Positions 56,901 through 64,000 of a stretch of 64,000 bases of DNA are shown here, piece after piece. The position numbers were made by a program, and so were the translations under genes. Within the stretch, counting starts at the first letter, position 1; each line of letters begins with the position of its first letter. This DNA is from Lactifluus volemus (Eukaryota > Basidiomycota > Agaricomycetes > Russulales > Russulaceae): positions 1 to 64,000 of the forward strand of contig WTXI01000084.1 of the NCBI GenBank assembly GCA_022376515.1, in the 5' to 3' direction. Below the pieces are notes generated by a model. That model was not told the origin of the DNA. It did no database searches and saw nothing but the letters and a program-made list of their open reading frames with translations.

Positions 56901-59389
56901 CTTAGCATCAAGAGCAAAGTGAGCGTTGCTTTACCAGCATTATCGACTGTGAACACATGGTTGCTGTCTGGCCAGTGGAAGGTATGTACATCTTATAATT
57001 GAATATGACATGTCGCAATGATTCCATAAAATTTCAACAGACTTCTCAAGCTGTGGAGAATTTGTTGGCGATTGTGGATGATGCGTCCTCGTTTGTGCGG
57101 TACTTTGGGATGGCCATTGCAAGGAGCGCTCCGCATATCTACATATCTGCACTACCATTTGGCCCATCCTCTTCCCACATCGTCAAGCACTACCGTCCTC
57201 TATTCCCTCGTGCGTTGTGCTTGGGACGCGGGCAGTTGTCTCATTGGCCAGGTTTGGAAATGACGATTCATGGACATGAAGCAATCGACTCTGTTGCATT
57301 CTCACCAGACGGACACACCATTGCCTCAGGCTCGCGGGATTGCATGATTCGAGTGTGGGATGCCACAACTGGGGAGGTTGTAGCAGGCCCATTTATTGGA
57401 CACACTGACTGTATCGCCTCGGTTGTATTCTCTCCTGACGGGCAGCACATCGCCTCGGGCTCGAGGGATGGTACGATCCGGGTGTGGGATGCTGCAATAG
57501 GCGAGATCTTCGCAGGCCCGTTTACTAGTCACGCCGGCGAGGTCTATTCTGTGGCATACTCGCCGGACGGGGAGCGCATCGCATCGGCCTTGATCGATGG
57601 CACCATTTGCGTATGGGATGTTTCAAAAGGAACCGTCGTGGCAAGTCCGTTTACTGGACACACAGCATGGGCCAGTTGTGTTGCATTCTCGCCGGACGGG
57701 AAGCGCATCGTCTCAGCCTCAGGAGATTGCACAATTCGGGTGTGGGATGCCACCACAGGAGAGGTTGTAGCGGGACCGTTCACTAGACACACCGATTGCG
57801 TCCACGTGGTAGCTTTCTCACCAAACGGGGAGCTCATCGCCTCGGCTTCGACGGATTTCATGATCCACGTGTGGGATGCCGCAACAGGAGAAGTCATAGT
57901 GGGGCCATTTATTGGACACACCGATGAGGTCTACTCTGTTGCATTTTCCCCAGATGGGCAGCTCATTGCCTCGGCCTCATTCGATTATACCATTCGGGTG
58001 TGGGATTCTGCAACGGGAGACGTTGTAGCAGGCCCGTTTATTGGACACACCGATCGGGTCCTTTCTATTGCATTCTCCCCTGACGGGAAACGCATCACGT
58101 CAGGCTCGTTCGACCATACGATTCGTGTGTGGGGCACCGCAGCGGATGTGGCAGTGGACCCATTTATTGGCCACATCAATGGGGTCCGTGCTGTTGCATT
58201 CTCACCAGATGGCCAGCGCATTGCCTCAGCTTCGTACGACCAAACAATTTACCTGCGGGATGCCACAACAGGACAGGTTGCAGCGGGCCCATTTACTGGA
58301 CACAGCAATCGCATTTATTCTGTTGCATTCTCTTCAGATGGGCAGCGCATTGCTTCGGCATCCGATGATTGCACAATTCGAGTATGGGATGCCGCAACAG
58401 GAAATATAGCCGCAGGCCCGTTTACTGGACACAGCGGTGCAGTCTCGTCTGTCTCATTCTCGCCAGACGGGCGGCATATTGTTTCGGCGTCAGCTGATTG
58501 CACCATTCGCATGTGGGACGCCACAACAGGAGCGGTCGTTGTGGACCCGTTTACTGGACACACTGAATGCGTCAGTTGTGCTGTATTCTCGCCGGACGGG
58601 AAGCGCATCGCCTCGGCCTCTCAAGACCACACGGTTCGTGCGTGGGACGCTGTGACAGGAGAGGCCATAGCAGACCCGTTTATTGGACACACTCAGCTGG
58701 TCATATCTGTTGCATTTTCTCCAGATGGGAGGCACATCGCTTCGGCCTCGGGAGATTGCACGATTCGGATATGGGATGCCGCAACAGGAGAGGCCATACT
58801 TGCCCCATTCATTGGACATAAAGGTTGGATCACATCTGTTGCGTTCTCGCCTGACGGACATCGTGTCGCCTCGGCCTCATTCGATCGCACGGTTCGCATG
58901 TGGAATTGCGCGACAGGAGAAACCATTGCACGCCCATTTACTGGACACACGGATCGGGTAAATTGTGTTACATTCTCACCAGATGGGCGATACATTGCTT
59001 CGGCTTCGGAAGATCACACGATTCGCCTATGGGATGTCCCGACGGGAGCGGTAGCAAGATCGTTTCCTGAATACACCAAATCGGTCGACCTTGTTGTATT
59101 CTCGCCGGACCTGCAGCACATCGCGGCCTCACAAGATCACACGTTTAGTGCGAAGAAGGTCAGAATTGAAGATGTTGAGAGGATGGATTTTATGAACAAA
59201 TTCCCAATTAAAGATGATGGGTGGATGTGTGGGGAAGAGGGTGAACTTCTGATGTGGATTCCCCAGATTCACCGACCGTATTTCCATAGGTCTTACACTG
59301 TTTGGATTGCAGGAAGATACGAAACTTGGCTTGAACTGGAAAACTTTGTTCACGGATCAAATTGGGCTACAGTATGTCATGACATTTAG
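53982..59389 (+). CDS. NLR copy E: C2-like / helical / NACHT / 14 x WD40, intact, inverted
   Basis: Best-resolved copy. Eleven exons: 53982-53995, 54047-54141, 54193-54346, 54396-54502, 54558-54647, 54699-54823, 54878-54928, 54995-55199, 55255-55389, 55447-56981, 57041-59389; 4,860 nt, 1,619 aa. C2-like domain about residues 37-125, helical region about 150-325, NACHT about 360-835 (Walker A GQAGTGKSS near 377, Walker B LIVIDALDES), WD40 about 915-1510 with 14 repeats, then a conserved tail (GWMCGEEGELLMWIP). The C2 loops lack the usual Ca-binding Asp cluster. NACHT is closest to copy A; the early WD40 repeats are closest to B and C. Only about 90 bases upstream of the ATG resemble the other copies. 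Confidence 0.93.
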
Positions 59390-59720
59390 ATAGAGTCAAT
59401 TGTGTATGTTACCGTTATATTCTATTGGCTCACCTCTGTCTCTATATCACTCACCAAAGAATGCTGTCAGGCCCGGGCTTTGCCTGCGCTCCGTCCCCTT
59501 TCTGCAAACCCCATGAAGAACACTCGGGCCTCTAGGGCCGCTCACCCAAACTAGACAGATTACGTAGCGCGTTCCCCATCTCAAATCCACAGAGTTTCGT
59601 TCTACGATGCGCTCCAGACCATCACGATGACATACAAGACGTTCATCCCGAGCGTGCCAGTGTGAAGTTGCTGCCAGTACAAGCCTTCAACGCATCAGAA
59701 GCCACAACAAGGCCATCTTT
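59390..59720 (+). other. 3' flank of NLR copy E
   Basis: Noncoding and homologous to the 3' flanks of A and B in inverted orientation, including 'tctatatc(t)c(t)c' and 'gctgtcaggc'. It ends near 59720. Confidence 0.55.
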
Positions 59721-60689
59721 ACCATCCTCTATTCATCCCTCGCGTGTTCGCAGGTCAAACCTGATTTATCGTTTATTCGTAGATCGGGTCTAGGGCGAAA
59801 TCGTCAACCGGGATCGATGACTTTGGCCCGGCTATTCCGCGTTCTCGCGAAGGGTTCCGACTTGGTGCAATTTTTTGAGGATATCCCTATAAGTTAGCTT
59901 CTGCCGATCATCAATACTAGACATCCCTCTGCACAGGGTTACTAATTTGGCGAAGCGAAGGCTGCAGAGGGTTGCAACGGGATTACTGGCGTGCTCGGAC
60001 ATTTCCTCTCACACTCGGAGAAAATGCGGCCCGGGAGACTTGTCGCCTGCGTGAACTTTTCTAATGCTCTACACCTTCCAGATGTAGCGTCATCGATCGT
60101 CGAAGGCGTTTTACCTCTGGACTTGCATGCGGTCTGTTGAAATGGGACAATTCCTGAAGAGCCAAAGCAATCGCAGCCGGGAGAAGATTGGGTTGTGTGC
60201 GCAAAACATAATCGCTGGCATCATTTAACTGGCAAAAGTGCAGGCAAGCAATGAGCGTTGGGTTGCGCTCGCTGCGGATCAATTAGGCGAATCTGAGGTA
60301 AGTCATTCGGGGCTACCTCGAACGCGGTAACATATTACTTTCCAACCTGACCCACATCACTTATCATATCTTACTACACGCTTCGGGAGACATTCGGAGA
60401 TGACTGTGTGGTCAGCATTCATACTATCCTCACTTCCCAAACTTGATATACGAAATACCCTCCCTGAACTGTAGAGCAGCTTCCGGGAAGAAATTGAACA
60501 CGCGCCGGACAACACAGTTCGTAGTACGGGGATCCGCGGCGACCTGCTCAGTCTCTCGGGAACACCCACCGGGCCGCATCCTCCCATCCCACTGCTGCAC
60601 TCGGAAGCCACAGCCATTCTGGTGCTTCACAGGCCGTGGCTTCCGCCGCTACCACCACAACTACAATCAACATATTGCTAACATCCAGC
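59721..60689. other. Spacer with no supported gene
   Basis: Short minus-strand open frames at 60061-60282 and 60357-60630 have no recognisable family or joinable introns. Confidence 0.4.
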
Positions 60690-60782
60690 CTCTATTGTCA
60701 AGCGGATCCAGAATCTGGAATCTAAACATAGGCTCATTCTCTTTGGGCAGGCTGGCACAGGAAAGTCTTCGATCACACAATT
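60690..60782 (+). pseudogene. Orphan NACHT Walker A fragment of the NLR family
   Basis: From 60693 the plus strand reads IVKRIQNLESKHRLILFGQA and then GTGKSSIT, matching the P-loop region of the NLR NACHT exon, with several substitutions at the DNA level. Similarity begins abruptly after 'cctct' and ends before a run of ten A. No NLR sequence is seen on either side, so it is a small displaced relic. Confidence 0.8.
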
Positions 60783-61248
60783 GAAAAAAAAAACATGGTG
60801 CGACTTTCCCGCATCACACCATGTAATTAATACCCAACTATAAACGGCGGAGATAATGGGACTGCGTAACGACGATGGAGGCCGCGTAATGCATTTATCG
60901 AGAACACGTGACACCCACCTTCCAAAATAAGGGGGAATTTCCCGCGTTGCCTGAGGTATCAGGCTGCATCAGCACTGATTCAGCAGGCGTTGATGTGATA
61001 TTTTTGGATCTGATCGCTGAGTACACGTATAATTTGTGTCCACCCCAAATTTCTCCACGGAACTTGAATGGAGTCCATGTTTCCGCCTGACACATTCTGT
61101 GACAGACCCTGATGTGTTGTGAAATGGTGATATCGTCAGTTCCATTGGAGTCGTTCTCGGCTGGGCGGACAGACTCGGGACACGGACACAATAATCGATT
61201 CGATATTATATTCGCGGCGGTTTCCAGGGCCAAGCCTGACGAACTCCG
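60783..61248. other. Spacer
   Basis: No supported gene. Contains an A10 run directly after the NACHT fragment. Confidence 0.4.
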
Positions 61249-61668
61249 CTACTTGTTACGAAGGCGTCGGTTTGTCCTCCATTCGTAGCCCCACGGTTCA
61301 TTCCATTCCTTCACTTTACCTACTTCCAGAGCCCTCTCTTCAACCACCCCGACCACATATTTTTCCACTGTCTCAACGGGTTCGCCTCGATCGAGGATCC
61401 AATATAGGATCGCGTTTTTCTCGTATATCTCGTACTGCTCTCGCTTTGGGTTAAGTGGACCGCACCCCTGGTTTTTCAGGTGCTTCTTGAGATCATCTTT
61501 ACGATCCCCTCTCCAGGGACAAGACGCGTAAGGGCAGTGGACAGAGCAAGGGAGGTGGAACGTCAATAGGTGACGGCCCAATTCTTGTCGTCTCCCACAC
61601 GGCTTCTCGCATTTGGGACAATGGAATGATGATGGCTGGGAGGATGAACAAACATGATGAGAGTGCAT
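61249..61668 (-). CDS. Small C2H2 zinc-finger protein
   Basis: 139 aa from the ATG at 61668; the open frame extends to a GTG at 61686, which is unlikely as a fungal start. Residues 15-40 form a C2H2 finger (FHCPKCEKPCGRRQELGRHLLTFH in outline: C-x2-C-x12-H-x4-H). A second finger-like unit follows (CPYASCPWRGDRKDDLKKH, ending KNQGC). The rest is a charged helical tail with EWNEPWGYEWR near the end. Likely nucleic-acid binding; no specific regulator recognised. An upstream exon is possible. Confidence 0.6.
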   Translation of the reverse strand: MHSHHVCSSSQPSSFHCPKCEKPCGRRQELGRHLLTFHLPCSVHCPYASCPWRGDRKDDLKKHLKNQGCGPLNPKREQYEIYEKNAILYWILDRGEPVETVEKYVVGVVEERALEVGKVKEWNEPWGYEWRTNRRLRNK

Positions 61669-62729
61669 CGCGGTGTGTAAGATCACCCCTATCTTGCAAC
61701 GGAACGTCTTACCAGTTGCGGCGAGCTCCTGTCATAGGGCTTCCCAGCTGGGAAAGTAATTATTTTGTATTCTGGGTTTCTGTTGGATGAGGTATGTTTG
61801 GGCATGGTGCTATACGCAGTGGAAGGAATGAGTGAAGGGTTGCAGGGGTGTGAAGACTGGGGTAATTCCTATGTCGACTGATATTTAAACAACAGCCAAC
61901 CAGAATGACAAAATCTGACCCCCGGGCTGAAATTCTCATCCCGACACAGCGACACCCCCTTGCATGACTCGATATCTGGATTCGCGACAAATCGTTGCCG
62001 GTTGGCACTTTCCCGCCATGGAAAGCTGGCACTTCTGACGAGACGCTAGTTCTGGCAGATCGGCCAAAGCTCAGGCTTTTCTCGTGCCAGTGGTTGTTCT
62101 GGCAGGCATCAACGCGACTCCTGCAATTACTTGAATATCTGGTGAAATGTGGATCTGATCGCGTCGTAGATGATGCCCGTTCACATATCCCGAACTCCCA
62201 AAGGTACTGCGGAGGACCAGGGGTGCCAATGGTAATGTCTCCCCGGCGCGAGCGATTTCCGGACTACATGTTGAACACTTCCACACTTATTCTATAGTGT
62301 GGGATCGCTCAAAGGAGCTCAAAGGAGCTCGTGGAACTTCTTGCCGATGTCGATGGAATTCGTCAGGAGCGTAAAATGGCCAAGATGAATCGTACCAAGT
62401 ACGTCGGTACTGGCAATGATGGATTCTCCTTTCGGTTGCGGCGGGCGTTTCGGAGGGTTCGGAAGTGAATCCATGGGGAGTCACAGTGGCGAATGGGTGG
62501 AGCGCGAGCGGTTAAGATCGAGGTGGGTTACTGCCTCTTCTTTGGAAGATTATCGTCACACATGGTCAATCTACAGAGGCTGGAGCGAGCAGCAGCGGGT
62601 TCCGAGATTCTACTCCGAGGAGGACCGATGTTGAGGAGTACGATGTCACCGCATCACCCGACAACCACCAGGGTAGTGTTGCCGCGGTCCAGTCCGGTCC
62701 TGATTGAGTTGACAGCTCAAAAGTAACTC
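61669..62729. other. Spacer with no supported gene
   Basis: Open frames here are short and unrecognised. The interval ends at the poly(T) run that marks the LINE 3' end. Confidence 0.4.
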
Positions 62730-64000
62730 TTTTTTTTTTTTTTTTTTTTGAATTGGGGTTTATAGTCCCCGCGTATATTGCGACAAGACTAAGTTACTCT
62801 GTACAAGGTACTATCCAATCGGAGACACAAGTAAGGAAACAAGATAAATGATAGGGGGAGAAAGAAGGAGCATAATAAGAGGAGGCTAGAGAGGAGGGAG
62901 CGCGGCCAAGGCCGGAATCATTCAAGGGGGGTCAGGGCGGGGTGGGAGCGGCCGGAGGCCTTGTTGTGAGAGGAGTAGGAATTGGGCTAGACGTCGGCCA
63001 CCTGCTTCAGTAGAGAAGAGGTACTGTGAGGAGAATCCCTCGATAGTGGAGGCGCGATGGTCAGAGTGGAGGCAGCAGTCATAGAGGACGTGGTTGATGG
63101 AGTAGCGGTGAATGGGGGCCGGTGTGGGTGGGCCTGAGTGGAGCGGTGAGAGTGAGGGTGTGAAGGGGACATCGTTGCAGGGGCAGAAGGTGTTGTCTCC
63201 CGCTAGTGGCCGGAACTGGTCACTATAGTCGGCGAAGAAGGCGTGTTGACTGAGGATTTGTAATCCAGACGTGAAGAGGTGTCGATTTTTGTGGGAGAGT
63301 AGCCCCCGAACAAATGGTGGAGGTTGGTTTGATGGGGTGTTAGGGCACGCGCGCCAGGCCTTGTGGCCCGGCGTGCGAGGGAGCTCCCCAGAGGCGAGCT
63401 CTTTCCCCCATAGGTCGAAAGCGAGATTAGAGGGGGGGACTGGGGGCTCAACCACCAAGATAGGTTGCAATTCTCGAAGGAGGCGATCGAGTTCCTCTGA
63501 CCCAGGGACACAAGCCCAAGACTCCTTGAAGAGCCGTAGCTCGACGGCGCGCGCTGGGGAAGGGTCCAGGAAGGAGGAGAGAGAAGAAGTAAAGTAAGAA
63601 GCAAAAGAAAGAAAAGGGGACTTAGAAGAAGTGTTCATGAGATAAGGTAGTACCAACTTGTTCAGTAAGAGAATATAAAGAAAGCCCCCCGAAGGGAGCG
63701 AGAGGAAAAAATTGAGACCCTGCGAGAGGGCCTTGAGGAGTGACCATCTACGGTCCGTGTCCACCGACACCCCCGACTGCAGCAACCTCTCCCCACTGTA
63801 AAGTAAGAAGGCATGTCCGTAAGAGTCAGGGGTGGGGATAGGAAGGGATCTAATGTAAAGGCAATGGGCAAGAGGGGGGGGTTTAGTGATGAGGGAATGG
63901 GTGAGAGAGTGCACCTCCTTAGGGGAGGAAGCATAGGAAGTGAAGCCCTGGTGTGCCCAGGCGGACGAGTATGGCGGGGAAGGGTATGAGAAAGGAAAGA
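62730..64000 (-). mobile_element. Non-LTR retrotransposon (LINE), 3' portion, cut by window end
   Basis: Minus-strand element whose poly(A) tail appears as 20 T at 62730-62749, followed by a 170-base 3' UTR and a coding region running off the window. Target site duplication cannot be checked because the 5' end is outside. Confidence 0.6.
62922..64000 (-). CDS. LINE ORF2-like C-terminal region (RNase H-like part and zinc-knuckle tail), partial
   Basis: Open frame continuing past the window end; the GTG at 63914 is internal, since codons upstream (...GFTSYASSPKEV) stay open. The layout resembles the end of fungal LINE ORF2: an RNase H-like region, then a tail with LLSHKNRHLF..., QHAFFADYSDQFRPL, FCPCND and NHVLYDCCLHSDHR, matching the C-x-C...H-x3-C pattern usual after RNase H, then YLFSTEAGGRRLAQFL. 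The reverse transcriptase itself is outside the window, so the call rests on the tail and the adjacent poly(A). Confidence 0.55.
   Translation of the reverse strand, partial: FPFSYPSPPYSSAWAHQGFTSYASSPKEVHSLTHSLITKPPPLAHCLYIRSLPIPTPDSYGHAFLLYSGERLLQSGVSVDTDRRWSLLKALSQGLNFFLSLPSGGFLYILLLNKLVLPYLMNTSSKSPFLSFASYFTSSLSSFLDPSPARAVELRLFKESWACVPGSEELDRLLRELQPILVVEPPVPPSNLAFDLWGKELASGELPRTPGHKAWRACPNTPSNQPPPFVRGLLSHKNRHLFTSGLQILSQHAFFADYSDQFRPLAGDNTFCPCNDVPFTPSLSPLHSGPPTPAPIHRYSINHVLYDCCLHSDHRASTIEGFSSQYLFSTEAGGRRLAQFLLLSQQGLRPLPPRPDPP

Noticed and set aside
1..64000. CRISPR arrays, bacterial operons, riboswitches
   Set aside because: The regular repeats here are WD40 coding repeats. Intron-rich genes and a U6 gene show that the DNA is eukaryotic.

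Overview
The window is eukaryotic and almost certainly from a filamentous basidiomycete (Agaricomycotina). Genes carry many 50-65 nt introns with GTRNGT donors and CTRAY branch points. They include NACHT-WD40 genes of the kind abundant in mushroom-forming fungi, a fungal WDR7-like gene, a U6 snRNA gene and fungal Copia and LINE elements. Genus was not determined.

The main content is a cluster of one gene family, a large STAND/NLR protein with the order C2-like domain, helical region, NACHT, fourteen WD40 repeats (about 1,620 aa, 11 exons). Four copies lie head to tail on the minus strand: A 970-6459, B 11216-16652, C 19182-24730, D 27500-32907. A fifth, E (53982-59389), is inverted on the plus strand beyond an unrelated 13 kb block. 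B, C, D and E can be spliced in silico into open frames. A has a one-base deletion in the helical region. Two relics exist: F (N-terminal exons only, 40556-40677) and a Walker A fragment at 60690-60782. Copies A-D and F share upstream DNA and copies A-E share 3' flanks, so the array grew by segmental duplication of a roughly 8 kb unit. NACHT exons and the first WD40 repeats group the paralogs differently, which indicates module exchange.

Between A and B lie a decayed CDC43-like gene (7560-9317) and a YCII-domain fragment (9448-9752). A young Copia retrotransposon (33862-39464, 5-bp target duplication, nearly identical LTRs, one in-frame TGA between gag and pol) sits in the upstream DNA of D. 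The block from 42.7 to 52.1 kb holds a U6 snRNA gene, a WDR7/rabconnectin-3-beta-like gene on the minus strand, a divergent 300-aa coiled-coil gene, and two small candidate membrane-protein genes.

After E come the P-loop relic, a small C2H2 zinc-finger gene and the 3' end of a LINE with a 20-base poly(A) tail, cut by the window end. In this family NACHT is the nucleotide-dependent oligomerisation switch, WD40 the likely sensor, and the N-terminal part the likely effector. A role in non-self recognition or heterokaryon incompatibility is inferred from family knowledge, not shown by this sequence.
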